From: Treponema bryantii
Lineage (GTDB): Bacteria > Spirochaetota > Spirochaetia > Treponematales > Treponemataceae
Direction: 5' to 3'
Length of the DNA: 64,000 bases
NCBI RefSeq assembly: GCF_900111035.1
Contig: NZ_FOFU01000003.1
Location: 62,001 to 126,000 of the forward strand
Position numbers and translations under genes: made by a program. Position 1 is the first letter of the stretch, and each line of letters begins with the position of its first letter. Positions 18,558 through 26,884 of the stretch are shown in pieces. The notes under the pieces were generated by a model. The model saw only the letters and a program-made list of their open reading frames with translations. It ran no database searches and was not told where the DNA came from.

Positions 18558-18861
18558 CTTCTACCCTTAACGGAAATCCGTTTTTTCGTGCTGCCTGTAT
18601 AGTAAGGTTTGTGCGTGAGACAGCAATATCATAAGTATAAACGCCTACAACAGAAGATCCTTCCTGATGCACAGTCTGCATCAACTCTTCTGCTTCGCTA
18701 TGAGACTTGTTAAAAATAGATACAAGAACGTCTACGACAAATTCCATTGTCGTAAAGTCATCATTATAGAAGACAACCTTTCGTTCTGGAGGAAGTGTGA
18801 TAGAGGCATCTTCTGCAACACCGCTTCCTGCCTGTGATATCTGATTGCTGTAATCGCTCAT
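18550..18861 (-). CDS. clpS: ClpS adaptor protein
   Basis: 103-residue adaptor that delivers N-end-rule substrates to ClpA. The family core is clear: KVVFYNDDFTTMEFVVDVL, then MQTVHQEGSSVVGVYTYDIA, with the conserved Asn-Asp and His residues of the N-degron pocket. The start is set at the Met of SDYSNQ; a longer frame would have no promoter. The -10 box lies 6 bases before this ATG and no ribosome binding site is present. Confidence 0.95.
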   Translation of the reverse strand: MSDYSNQISQAGSGVAEDASITLPPERKVVFYNDDFTTMEFVVDVLVSIFNKSHSEAEELMQTVHQEGSSVVGVYTYDIAVSRTNLTIQAARKNGFPLRVEVE

Positions 18862-18867
18862 ACGTAT

Positions 18868-18873
18868 AATATA
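18868..18873 (-). promoter_or_regulatory. -10 box 6 bases before the clpS ATG (leaderless start)
   Basis: TATATT on the minus strand, six bases, then ATG at 18861. No Shine-Dalgarno sequence fits between, so the transcript probably begins at or next to the start codon. Confidence 0.55.
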
Positions 18874-18917
18874 GCACAAAAAAGGCAAAAAAAGAAGATA
18901 AAAAGTAAATTTGCGTG

Positions 18918-18923
18918 TATAAT
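18918..18923 (+). promoter_or_regulatory. -10 box 6 bases before ATG 18930 (leaderless start)
   Basis: TATAAT, six bases, then ATG. It is divergent from the clpS promoter and has the same geometry. Confidence 0.55.
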
Positions 18924-18929
18924 TGAATT

Positions 18930-19787
18930 ATGATTAAAAACAGATTTGCAGCTCTTGCTGTGATTATTTTAGTTTATATTCTTGCTGTATTCGGCGGAAT
19001 TTTCGCTTATGAGTTTTTCAATGCGACTTATTCCTATCAGATTTCACTTTTACTGGCTGATATTACAGCAACTGTAATTGTCTTTATTTTTAGTCTCGTA
19101 TTTAATAATGCTTCTGTATATGATCCATACTGGAGTGTACAACCGCCTGTAATTCTAGCAGCTACAATTGCTAAGGTTTGTGATTTTTCTGAATTGTCAG
19201 GCAGTCTCGTTCTTTCTCTGCTTCTTTTTGCTGTCGTAGCTTTCTGGGCATTCCGCCTGACTGCAAACTGGGCTTATAATTTTGAAAGTTTTGAATATCA
19301 GGACTGGCGTTATGTAATGTTACGTCAGAAATCTGGAAAACTCTATGGTTTTGTAAACTTTTTTGGAATTCATCTGTTTCCAACTATTGTTGTTTATCTT
19401 TGTATTCTTCCTGCTGTTACTGTAGTACATGAAGGTGCTGTTTTTCAGCCGTGGTGTATAGTGTTTATAGCTATAAGCTTTCTTGCAGTTATATTCCAGG
19501 GAATAGCAGATATCCAGATGCATGCGTTCAGAAATTCCGGTACAGCAGGTTTTATTCATACCGGTTTATGGAAAAAATCCCGCCATCCAAACTATGCCTG
19601 CGAGATTCTTATGTGGTGGGGTATTGGACTTGCAAGTGTTGTAGCACTGGGTGGAAATCTTATACTTCTAACAGGAGCAACTGTAAATACTCTTATGTTC
19701 CTTTTTGTAAGTATTCCTCTGGCAGATAAACATCAGGCGCGAAAACCAGGTTTTGAAGAATATAAGAAAAGCACCAGGATGCTGTAA
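18930..19787 (+). CDS. DUF1295 / steroid-reductase-like membrane protein
   Basis: 285-residue integral membrane protein with about seven hydrophobic segments. The DUF1295 family, related to steroid 5-alpha-reductases and isoprenylcysteine methyltransferases, is recognised from YDPYWSVQP near 70, RLTANWAYNF and DWRY in the middle, and the C-terminal GLWKKSRHPNYACEILMWWGIGL with KPGFEEYKKST. The His-Pro-Asn-Tyr and Glu residues mark the usual cofactor end. Substrate unknown. Confidence 0.85.
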   Translation: MIKNRFAALAVIILVYILAVFGGIFAYEFFNATYSYQISLLLADITATVIVFIFSLVFNNASVYDPYWSVQPPVILAATIAKVCDFSELSGSLVLSLLLFAVVAFWAFRLTANWAYNFESFEYQDWRYVMLRQKSGKLYGFVNFFGIHLFPTIVVYLCILPAVTVVHEGAVFQPWCIVFIAISFLAVIFQGIADIQMHAFRNSGTAGFIHTGLWKKSRHPNYACEILMWWGIGLASVVALGGNLILLTGATVNTLMFLFVSIPLADKHQARKPGFEEYKKSTRML

Positions 19788-19826
19788 AATTACTGAAAAT
19801 TCATACGTTTTTTACAGATTTCATGC

Positions 19827-19832
19827 TATACT
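19827..19832 (+). promoter_or_regulatory. -10 box 6 bases before ATG 19839 (leaderless start)
   Basis: TATACT, six bases, then ATG, again with no ribosome binding site. Confidence 0.5.
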
Positions 19833-19838
19833 CTATTT

Positions 19839-20588
19839 ATGAGTAAAAAGAAGTTTAAAATAAATCTTAAAGTTTCGTATGATGCTCCGGTTACTCTTTC
19901 ATTTGTAATAATCTGTGCAGTTCTCTTTCTATTAAATAGTTTTGTAATAAAAAACGGCTCAATGGAAAAGATTCTGGCGTCTCCGACAACTCAGGCTGGA
20001 GCGCTGCCCTTTATTGTAAAACAGCCTTTATCGTATATTCGTCTTCTATTATATATCTTTGGAGCAGGAGACGGCTCTGTCCTTATTACCAATCTGATTC
20101 TTATAATGCTTCTGGGACCAGCAATGGAAGAGCGTTATGGTTCTGTAATTATAGGAATTATGATTTTTGTGTCGGCTTTATTTGCCGGAGTTTTGAATGC
20201 CTGCTTCTGTGTAGAAAGTCTTCAAGGTGCGGTTCCTGTTGTCTGCATGATGATTTTTCTTAATGCCTTTATGTCCTTTTCCAAAAAGACTTTTCCTCTT
20301 TCTTTTGCTGCAGTAATAATTCTATTTATTTTTCTTGAAATTTTTACTGGGGCGGGTGCTGTAAAAATTATCATCTGTATTGCCGGAGGTTTGTGCGGCA
20401 GTCTTTTTGCATTCCTTACATCTCCTAAAGTTAAAGCTTCGAAAAAGACATCGGGTGGTCTTTTAAGTCGTGCTGAAAAAATAGCCTACGCTGAAGAAAT
20501 CGACAGTCAGAGTCCTAGAAATAAAAAGAATAAAACTCCTTCTTATGATGATGACGAAACTACAGTAGTCGGAACCTTAAAATTTTAA
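19839..20588 (+). CDS. Rhomboid-like membrane protein lacking catalytic residues
   Basis: 249 residues with about six membrane helices and a charged cytoplasmic tail (about 195-249). The second helix pattern N...LLGPAMEERYG matches the rhomboid N...G..lE..yG signature, but the position of its His is Val. The usual GxSG serine motif reads GAVPVV, and the last helix has AGGLCGS without the catalytic His. It therefore looks like a pseudo-rhomboid, able to bind but not cut membrane proteins. The family call rests on this one pattern and topology. Confidence 0.55.
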   Translation: MSKKKFKINLKVSYDAPVTLSFVIICAVLFLLNSFVIKNGSMEKILASPTTQAGALPFIVKQPLSYIRLLLYIFGAGDGSVLITNLILIMLLGPAMEERYGSVIIGIMIFVSALFAGVLNACFCVESLQGAVPVVCMMIFLNAFMSFSKKTFPLSFAAVIILFIFLEIFTGAGAVKIIICIAGGLCGSLFAFLTSPKVKASKKTSGGLLSRAEKIAYAEEIDSQSPRNKKNKTPSYDDDETTVVGTLKF

Positions 20589-20610
20589 AATATAGCTGGA
20601 GATATAAAAA

Positions 20611-22368
20611 ATGTTTTCACAAGAGAATTCTCAGTCTATAAAAACCGGATATCCAAGTATTGATAAACCTTGGAATCAGTTTTACGAAGGAGCTGAACGA
20701 AAAGATTTATTTCTGAATACAACTCCATATATTGGTCTGATAAAGAATAATAAAAATCATCTTTCCGAGACTGCTATTGAATATTTTGGTGCAAAAATTT
20801 CTTATGGCAAATTATTTGAGAATATAAATAGAGTTGCAAAATCTCTGGAAAAACTCGGTGTAAAGAATGGAGATTTTGTAACAATATGTTCTACAACAAC
20901 TCCTGAGGTAATCTATACATTTTATGCATTAAGTAAGATTGGGGCCGCTGCTAATATTATATCTCCTTTTTTTTCTGAAAAAGATTTTCTGATGCGTATT
21001 GATGAGTGTAAAAGCAAGGTTATCATTTTTGCAGACAGATTTTTTCCAAAATATCGGGAAATATTTTCAGAGCATCCAGATAAAAAAGTTGTAATTCTTC
21101 CTTTGATGAATTCTACAGTTCTCAGATTTTTTTCAAAACGTATTAAGATTAATAAAAGCAATGAAATCAGCTGGAATACATTTATCAAAATTGGAAATAA
21201 TCAGAAAGAAACTTCGGTTTGTCCTTATGAGGTTCATAAGCCTTTAGCAATGGTTTATTCAAGTGGAACAACAGGAGCGTCAAAGGGAATTGTTTTATCT
21301 GTAGATAGTTTTCAAAAATTGATTAATGCGTATGGTAATTCAGGCTTTGAAATTACAAGAGGAAAGTCTATTTACCAGAATGTTCCGCCATGGCATTTGA
21401 CAGGTTTAAGCCTCAGTATAAATTTTCCGTTATCTTATGGCGTCAAAATCTGTATAGATCCTCGTTTTGATCAATATTTATTTGTCAAAAATGTACTGAA
21501 ATTTAAGCCTGAATATATACTTACCAGTGCAATAATGTATCAGGGCTTTACACTTGAAAAAAGTCTGAAAAAACTGAAAGGAAAATCTTTAAGTTTCTTA
21601 AAATATCCATTTAGTGGAGGAGAAGTTCTAACAGCAAAAGATGTTGAGCAGATTGAGTCTGTTCTTAAAACTCATGGCTGTAAGGCTCGTATGTTAAGTG
21701 GATATGGACAATGTGAGAGTGGAACTACAGTAACAACTGATATAACAAATTATAAATTTTCTAACAGTGCATCAGGCATTCCTTTACGTGATATTGCAAT
21801 CATAGGAGTCTTTGATGAAAATCATAAAGAATTAAAGTACAAAGAGCGTGGAAACATAATGGTAAAATCGGAAGTTTGCATGCTCGAGTATCTGAATAAC
21901 AAAGAAGCAACAGAAGACTATTTTTATATTGATGAAAATGGAGAAAAATGGTGTAAGACTGGAGATATAGGATATATTAATCCGGATGGGAGCCTTGTTG
22001 TTTTGGGGCGCAAGAGTGACTGCTCTGTAATAAACGGTAAGACAATTTATAATTTTGATGTAGAGGCTGCAATACAGTCATCAAAAAATGTAAAAATATG
22101 TGAAGTTCAGACACACCCGAATAATATTAATGAATTAGTTGCTCATATAGTTTGGGAAAATGAAGCAGCTGACATTATAAATAATAATCCTGCTAAAGAA
22201 ATGGAATATTTGAGGGAACTGCAAAGCAGCCTAAAGAATCTTCTTGTTCTTCCTGATGCAGTTCCTCATTTATTCTGTTCCTGGCTTTCATTTCCTATTG
22301 CTACTTCCGGAAAACGAGATATTGCCTTTATAAAGAAGTCAATTGATAATATTCGGGAATTGAAATAA
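20611..22368 (+). CDS. AMP-forming acyl-CoA/ligase-type synthetase
   Basis: 585-residue adenylate-forming enzyme. The phosphate-binding loop YSSGTTGASKGI lies near 216-227, GYGQCESGT near 367, KTGDIGYI near 450 and the hinge LGRKSDCSVING near 467-478; the C-terminal lobe is present but short of the usual SGK(I/V) lysine motif, reading ATSGKRDI near 570. It is more A+T-rich than the synthetase at the window start and only distantly related to it. It follows the pseudo-rhomboid gene by 22 bases. Substrate is not predictable. Confidence 0.85.
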   Translation: MFSQENSQSIKTGYPSIDKPWNQFYEGAERKDLFLNTTPYIGLIKNNKNHLSETAIEYFGAKISYGKLFENINRVAKSLEKLGVKNGDFVTICSTTTPEVIYTFYALSKIGAAANIISPFFSEKDFLMRIDECKSKVIIFADRFFPKYREIFSEHPDKKVVILPLMNSTVLRFFSKRIKINKSNEISWNTFIKIGNNQKETSVCPYEVHKPLAMVYSSGTTGASKGIVLSVDSFQKLINAYGNSGFEITRGKSIYQNVPPWHLTGLSLSINFPLSYGVKICIDPRFDQYLFVKNVLKFKPEYILTSAIMYQGFTLEKSLKKLKGKSLSFLKYPFSGGEVLTAKDVEQIESVLKTHGCKARMLSGYGQCESGTTVTTDITNYKFSNSASGIPLRDIAIIGVFDENHKELKYKERGNIMVKSEVCMLEYLNNKEATEDYFYIDENGEKWCKTGDIGYINPDGSLVVLGRKSDCSVINGKTIYNFDVEAAIQSSKNVKICEVQTHPNNINELVAHIVWENEAADIINNNPAKEMEYLRELQSSLKNLLVLPDAVPHLFCSWLSFPIATSGKRDIAFIKKSIDNIRELK

Positions 22369-22399
22369 TTTTACCGGCATATTAAAATGAGGCAATTTT

Positions 22400-22627
22400 A
22401 TGAAAAGCATATTAATTAAAGATACCACCCGCGAAGAACGCGAACAGATTATAAAAGACTCCCTCGGCGACGACTGGGACGTAGGCTGCGGCTATGAAGG
22501 AACCGGCATTGACTACCAACTTTACATTGATGGTAAGAAGGAACTCCGTGACTTGAATGCCGAAGCAAAGTGTGGCTTCGAGGTTGCACATCCGGAAGAA
22601 AGAAAAAACGGCTGTGGATTATATTAG
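22400..22627 (+). CDS. Small conserved-looking protein, unknown function
   Basis: 75 residues, hydrophilic, with four Cys (CGYEGTG, KCGFE, GCGLY region). No family is recognised. It has a clear start 30 bases after the synthetase and a stem-loop after the stop, and its codon use is G+C-richer than that of the synthetase, supporting a real gene. Confidence 0.6.
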   Translation: MKSILIKDTTREEREQIIKDSLGDDWDVGCGYEGTGIDYQLYIDGKKELRDLNAEAKCGFEVAHPEERKNGCGLY

Positions 22628-22645
22628 TTATTAGAGGGTAAATGA

Positions 22646-22674
22646 AACGGGCAAGAACAGAGTTCTTGCCCGTT
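22646..22674. terminator. Stem-loop terminator between convergent genes
   Basis: A 13-bp perfect stem (AACGGGCAAGAAC / GTTCTTGCCCGTT) with a 3-base loop lies between the 75-residue gene and the convergent BspA-like gene. The T-run is short on both sides, so efficiency is uncertain. Confidence 0.65.
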
Positions 22675-22707
22675 TGCGATTTTGAATCGAATTAATAGAT
22701 GATTGTC

Positions 22708-24468
22708 CTATTTTGTTGTAAAAGTAATTCCTGATGGCCAGTCTGTGCCTAATGTCCAAGTGGCTGGGGTGTAAATTACTTTTAAGGTACTAATGGTTAA
22801 ATAAAACATCGAATCTTTACGTGTAACACTAGAAGTATCAAAATTTCTTAAATCAAGAGTTCTAATATTATAACAGTTATAGAACATATAACTCATATCG
22901 GTAACTTTTGAAGTGTCAAAGTTGCTTACGTCAAGACTAGCAATATCACATTGGAAAAACATGTAGGCCATATTGGTAACATTAGAAGTGTCAAAATTAC
23001 TTAAGTCAAGACTGGCAATACCACATTGGCAAAACATGTTGGACATGTTGGTAACATTAGAGGTATCAAAATTTCTTAAGTCAAGACTAGCAAGATTGTG
23101 GCAATTGGAAAACATGCTTGACATATTGGTAACATTAGAAGTATCAAAATTACTTAAGGCAAGACTAGCAAGTTTATCACATTGGCCAAACATACCAGTC
23201 ATATTGGTAACATTAGAAGTATCAAAATTACTTAAGTCAAGACTGGCAAGATTTCGACAATAGTTAAACATTTCGGCCATATTGGTAACATTAAAAGTAT
23301 CAAAATTACTTATGTCAAGATTAACAAGATTTGAACACATAAAAAACATGCGGGCCATATTGGTAACATTAGAGGTGTCAAAATTACTTAAGTCAAGACT
23401 AGTAAGATTTGAACAGAATTCAAACATGCAGAACATATTGGTAACCTTAGAAGTATTAAAATTACTTAAGTCAAGATTAGCAAGATTTGACATAGAAAAC
23501 ATGCTTGACATATTGGTAACATTAGAAGTATCAAAGCTGCTTATGTCAAGGGTTGTAAGTTTTTTGCATTTATAGAACATTTCGCTCATATCAGTAACAT
23601 TAAAAGTATCAAAATTGCTTACATCAAGAGTTGTAAGATTTATGCAACTCAAATCATTAGATGAACCGAACATTCTTCTCATACTAGTAACATTAGAAGT
23701 ATCAAAATTTTTCAAATCTATAGATTCTACGCATTGAAAAGCATTAAAAAATCCTGAACAATCTTTTGGCGCAAAAATAGTAAGACCTGCAGCAGAAACA
23801 ACTATACTTCCATCATTTGAATTATAATAAACTGTAACGTTTTCTCCTCCAGACCATGTTTTGGTAAAGGGACCTGTATAAGCTTTTTTGATAAAACTGA
23901 TAGACTTTACACTCGATTTTGAAGGTGCATTTTTGTTATTAAACCAGTTTTTAGATAAAATTGCAGTTTCTTTCTCCCACTTGTTTTCTATTGTTACTGT
24001 TACGCCTGCTGTAACTTCATAACTTTCGAAATTTGTATAGGTTATGGTCAGATCAAAATCGCCATTGGCAAAGGTAACATTTTTAATTACTGGATCAGAG
24101 GTGGCAATAATAGTCTCTTTATCTGCCTTGTAGGCTGTAGACTTAAAGGTGTATTCGCCTTCTTTTTTACATTCTACATTAATGCTTGAGTTTTTGCTGT
24201 AAAACTCGGTTGTGTCACTAACTCCGCCATAGGTAACTGTTGTGGTGTTGTAGGCCCAGTCCTCTTTTGTATAAGGAATCTGCTCTGTTATGGCGCGGGC
24301 TTCATTATTTACCATTCTGATAGTAACAAAGTCGTTGTCGAGGATTATCTGACCTTTTGGGGATTCGTTGATATTACCTGAGTCAAACTCATTATTACAA
24401 GCTGTAATTCCGGCAACCAGCAAAACACTTAGGACAAGTGCGGCAAAATTTTTGAAATAGTTTTTCAT
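22708..24468 (-). CDS. BspA-like leucine-rich-repeat surface lipoprotein (paralogue 1)
   Basis: 586-residue lipoprotein: signal with lipobox VAGITAC (Cys about 24), a non-repeat region (about 25-240) and then about 12 tandem repeats of 25-26 residues of the BspA/DUF285 type, each built on LDLSNFDTSNVTNMSSMF. In oral and gut Treponema and Bacteroidales such proteins bind host matrix or other bacteria. It shares a near-identical N-terminal third and upstream leader with the next gene, so the two arose by tandem duplication. No ordinary terminator is seen between them. Confidence 0.9.
   Translation of the reverse strand: MKNYFKNFAALVLSVLLVAGITACNNEFDSGNINESPKGQIILDNDFVTIRMVNNEARAITEQIPYTKEDWAYNTTTVTYGGVSDTTEFYSKNSSINVECKKEGEYTFKSTAYKADKETIIATSDPVIKNVTFANGDFDLTITYTNFESYEVTAGVTVTIENKWEKETAILSKNWFNNKNAPSKSSVKSISFIKKAYTGPFTKTWSGGENVTVYYNSNDGSIVVSAAGLTIFAPKDCSGFFNAFQCVESIDLKNFDTSNVTSMRRMFGSSNDLSCINLTTLDVSNFDTFNVTDMSEMFYKCKKLTTLDISSFDTSNVTNMSSMFSMSNLANLDLSNFNTSKVTNMFCMFEFCSNLTSLDLSNFDTSNVTNMARMFFMCSNLVNLDISNFDTFNVTNMAEMFNYCRNLASLDLSNFDTSNVTNMTGMFGQCDKLASLALSNFDTSNVTNMSSMFSNCHNLASLDLRNFDTSNVTNMSNMFCQCGIASLDLSNFDTSNVTNMAYMFFQCDIASLDVSNFDTSKVTDMSYMFYNCYNIRTLDLRNFDTSSVTRKDSMFYLTISTLKVIYTPATWTLGTDWPSGITFTTK
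22830..23700 (-). repeat. 75/78-bp coding tandem repeats
   Basis: Imperfect direct repeats with period 75 or 78 bases (the shared word GTAACATTAGAAGT appears at about 22976, 23051, 23129, 23207 and on). They encode the BspA-type repeats. Recombination between units can change repeat number. Confidence 0.85.
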
Positions 24469-24507
24469 TTTCTAAATCTCCTTTTTAATACTGCTATACA
24501 AATTGTA

Positions 24508-25797
24508 CTATTCTTCTGTGAAGGTTACTCCTGCCCAGTCTGTGCTTAGTGTCCATGTGGCTGGATTGTAAGTTACGTCAAGACTAGAGCATTCCTCAAA
24601 CATTGAAACATAACTAGTAACATTTGAAGTATCAAAATTTCTTAAATCAAGAGTTTTAATATTATGACAGCATTTGAACATATAACCCATATAGGTAACT
24701 TTTGAAGTGTCAAAGTTGCTTACGTCAAGAGTTTTTAAATTACGACAATGCATGAACATGCTGCTCATATTGGTAACATTAGAAGTATCAAAATTTCTTA
24801 AATCAAGAGTAGTAAGATTTGAGCAATCGTAAAACATGTTGTACATATTGCTAACTTTTGAAGTGTCAAAATTACTTACATCAAGAGTAGTAAGTTCTGA
24901 GCAACCGTAAAACATACTATCCATATTAGTAACCTTTGATGTGTCAAAATTACTTACATCAAGAGTAGTAAGTCTATAGCAGTTGATAAACATACCACGC
25001 ATGTTAGTTACATTTGATGTATCAAAATTTTTCAAATCTATAGATTTTGCGTAGTTAAAACCACGAAAAAGTAATGAACAATCTTTTGGCGCAGCAATAG
25101 TACGTTCTGCAGCAGAAATAACTATGCTTTCATTATTTGAATTATAATAAACTGTAACGTATTCTCCTCCAGACCATGCTTTTGTGAAGGATACGGTATT
25201 TGCATTTTTGATAAAAGTGATAGATTTAACTTTGTCTTTTGAAGGTGCATTTTCATTTTCGAACCAATCTTTAGATAAAGCAGCGATGTTTTCTTTCTGT
25301 TCCCCCCACTGGTTTTCAATTGTCCCTGTTACGCCGATGGTTACTTCATAACTTTCGAAATTTGTATAGGTTATGGTCAAATCAGAATTACCATTGGCAG
25401 TGGTAATATTTTTAATTACTGGATCAGAGGTGGCAATAATAGTCTCTTTGTCTGTCTTGTAGGCTGTAGATTTAAAGGTGTATTCGCCTTCTTTTTTACA
25501 TTCTACATTAATGCTTGAGTTTTTGCTGTAAAACTCTGTTGTGTCACTAACTCCGCCATAGGTAACTGTTGTGGTACTGTAGGCCCAGTCCTTTTTTGTG
25601 TAGGGAACCTGCTCTGTTATGGCTCGGGCGTCATTATTTACCATTCTGATGGTAACAAAGTCGTTGTCGAGGATTATCTGAACTTTTTGGGCTTCGTTAA
25701 TATTGCCTGATTCAAACTCATTATTACAAGCTGTAATTCCGGCAACCAGCAAAACACTTAGGGCAAGTGCGGCGAAATTTTTGAAATAGTTTTTCAT
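24508..25797 (-). CDS. BspA-like leucine-rich-repeat surface lipoprotein (paralogue 2)
   Basis: 429 residues, with the same lipoprotein signal and first ~200 residues as its neighbour, but only about six BspA-type repeats (LDVSNFDTSKVTNMDSMFYGC and variants). It lies upstream of paralogue 1 with 39 bases between. The leader before each start is nearly the same (TTTCTAAATCTCCTTTTTAA on the plus strand), so the duplicated unit included the ribosome binding site. Probably surface exposed; ligand unknown. Confidence 0.9.
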   Translation of the reverse strand: MKNYFKNFAALALSVLLVAGITACNNEFESGNINEAQKVQIILDNDFVTIRMVNNDARAITEQVPYTKKDWAYSTTTVTYGGVSDTTEFYSKNSSINVECKKEGEYTFKSTAYKTDKETIIATSDPVIKNITTANGNSDLTITYTNFESYEVTIGVTGTIENQWGEQKENIAALSKDWFENENAPSKDKVKSITFIKNANTVSFTKAWSGGEYVTVYYNSNNESIVISAAERTIAAPKDCSLLFRGFNYAKSIDLKNFDTSNVTNMRGMFINCYRLTTLDVSNFDTSKVTNMDSMFYGCSELTTLDVSNFDTSKVSNMYNMFYDCSNLTTLDLRNFDTSNVTNMSSMFMHCRNLKTLDVSNFDTSKVTYMGYMFKCCHNIKTLDLRNFDTSNVTSYVSMFEECSSLDVTYNPATWTLSTDWAGVTFTEE

Positions 25798-25905
25798 TTT
25801 CTAAATCTCCTTTTTAATTCTACTATACAAAAAAGGAAACATACCCGCAAGGGAACTCTGCCTTGTTTAGATATAAAGATTGTTTTTTTTTGAAAAATAA
25901 ATAAC

Positions 25906-25950
25906 TTGCTTATAAGCGTCAATTGGCGTTATAATAGACGTCAGTTGGCG
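25906..25950 (+). promoter_or_regulatory. Autoregulated promoter of the Xre/RES pair
   Basis: TTGCTT (25906-25911), 18 bases and TATAAT (25930-25935). Two direct repeats (GCGTCAATTGGCG at 25916-25928 and CGTCAGTTGGCG at 25939-25950) flank the -10 box. This is what an antitoxin operator is expected to look like. Confidence 0.7.
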
Positions 25951-25972
25951 TTTTTTTTGTCTGGAGGTGCTT

Positions 25973-26365
25973 ATGAATAAACCAAAACAATATACACCTG
26001 TAAATTGTCGTATGATGGCAGTTAATGGAGTTCAAAAAAATGAATACAACAGCTTTGTTCATGTAATTTTTAAGTACACAGATAAAGATTTTGCAGGTAT
26101 TGCAGGTACAAGTGCACGAACTCTTTCACGACTAAAACCAGATCAGAATATTCCTCAGCAGGCAGCAGAAGTAACTATTTCCCTCATGAGAGCTTACGAA
26201 AAAGCAAAGGAGATTTTTGGCTCTCAGGAAAATGCCGTAAAATGGCTGAAATCACCGAATAATGTTCTGGGTGGGATAACTCCTGTACAGGCAATGAGTT
26301 CCCGCTTTGGTGCAGAAGAAGTAATGGATATTCTTGGCCGTATTGAATACGGTGTGTTCTCATGA
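25973..26365 (+). CDS. Xre/MbcA/ParS-type antitoxin
   Basis: 130-residue antitoxin of the DUF2384 (MbcA/ParS toxin-binding) family. The N-terminal half carries a helix-turn-helix (DFAGIAGTSARTLSRLKPD). The C-terminal toxin-binding part contains AVKWLKSPNNVLGGITPVQAMSSRFGAEEVMDILGRIEYGVF, the family hallmark. The ATG at 25973 has GGAGG five bases upstream and is preferred over an in-frame GTG at 25967. It overlaps the RES gene by 4 bases. It should neutralise the toxin and repress the promoter through the repeats upstream. Confidence 0.92.
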   Translation: MNKPKQYTPVNCRMMAVNGVQKNEYNSFVHVIFKYTDKDFAGIAGTSARTLSRLKPDQNIPQQAAEVTISLMRAYEKAKEIFGSQENAVKWLKSPNNVLGGITPVQAMSSRFGAEEVMDILGRIEYGVFS

Positions 26366-26802
26366 TTGTATTCAGAATTGCACGCAAAGAACGCATAGAA
26401 AATTTATCGGGTAGAGGTGCAGAGCTTTTTGGCGGGCGCTGGAATGAAAAAGGTTATCCAGCGTTGTATACCTCATCTTCACTGTCTCTTGCTGCTCTTG
26501 AAATTCTTGTTCATACAGACAAATCAATGCCTCCTGTAAACATGGCTTATGCCTCTATATATGTTCCAGATTCCATTCTATCAATGAAAATCTTAAAACT
26601 TCCTCCTGATACAACTGAAGTAGAATATGGTACAAACTGGCTCAAAGAAAAAAGCAGTCTCATGCTCAAAGTTCCTTCAGTTATTCTTCCCTATGAATAT
26701 GAAGGCGAATATAATCTGATTTTGAATCCGCTTCATGATGATTTTAAAAAGGTTTTTATCAATGAGGTGCATGATTTTTCTTTTGATGTAAGGTTGATGT
26801 GA
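26362..26802 (+). CDS. RES-domain toxin
   Basis: 146-residue RES toxin, a family known to degrade NAD+. The active-site pattern is present: Arg in FRIARKER near 5-10, Gly-rich GGRWNEKGYPALYTS near 25-39, Glu in SLAALEILVH near 50 and Ser in VPSVILP near 111, followed by NLILNP. Length and gene order (antitoxin first, 4-base overlap) match intact type II RES-Xre modules. No frameshift is visible, so the system is probably functional. Confidence 0.92.
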   Translation: MIVFRIARKERIENLSGRGAELFGGRWNEKGYPALYTSSSLSLAALEILVHTDKSMPPVNMAYASIYVPDSILSMKILKLPPDTTEVEYGTNWLKEKSSLMLKVPSVILPYEYEGEYNLILNPLHDDFKKVFINEVHDFSFDVRLM

Positions 26803-26847
26803 TAGAAAAAAATTATAATTCACCGACCCATTTTCTCTTTTTCACGA

Positions 26848-26875
26848 CTACCATTATATACGAGAAAAATGGTAG
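26848..26875 (+). promoter_or_regulatory. Inverted repeat before the sigma-factor gene
   Basis: CTACCATT and AATGGTAG form a perfect 8-bp inverted repeat with a 12-base spacer, ending 9 bases before the ATG at 26885. It may be an operator or an RNA hairpin near the ribosome binding region. Confidence 0.45.
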
Positions 26876-26884
26876 ACTGAGATT

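Noticed and set aside
22973-23575. Two plus-strand open frames opposite the BspA repeats
   Set aside because: They are antisense shadows of the repetitive coding sequence, with no ribosome site and the same repeated peptide throughout.
22830-23700. CRISPR-like repeat array
   Set aside because: The repeats have a 75/78-base period without unique spacers and encode BspA-type repeats in one open frame.
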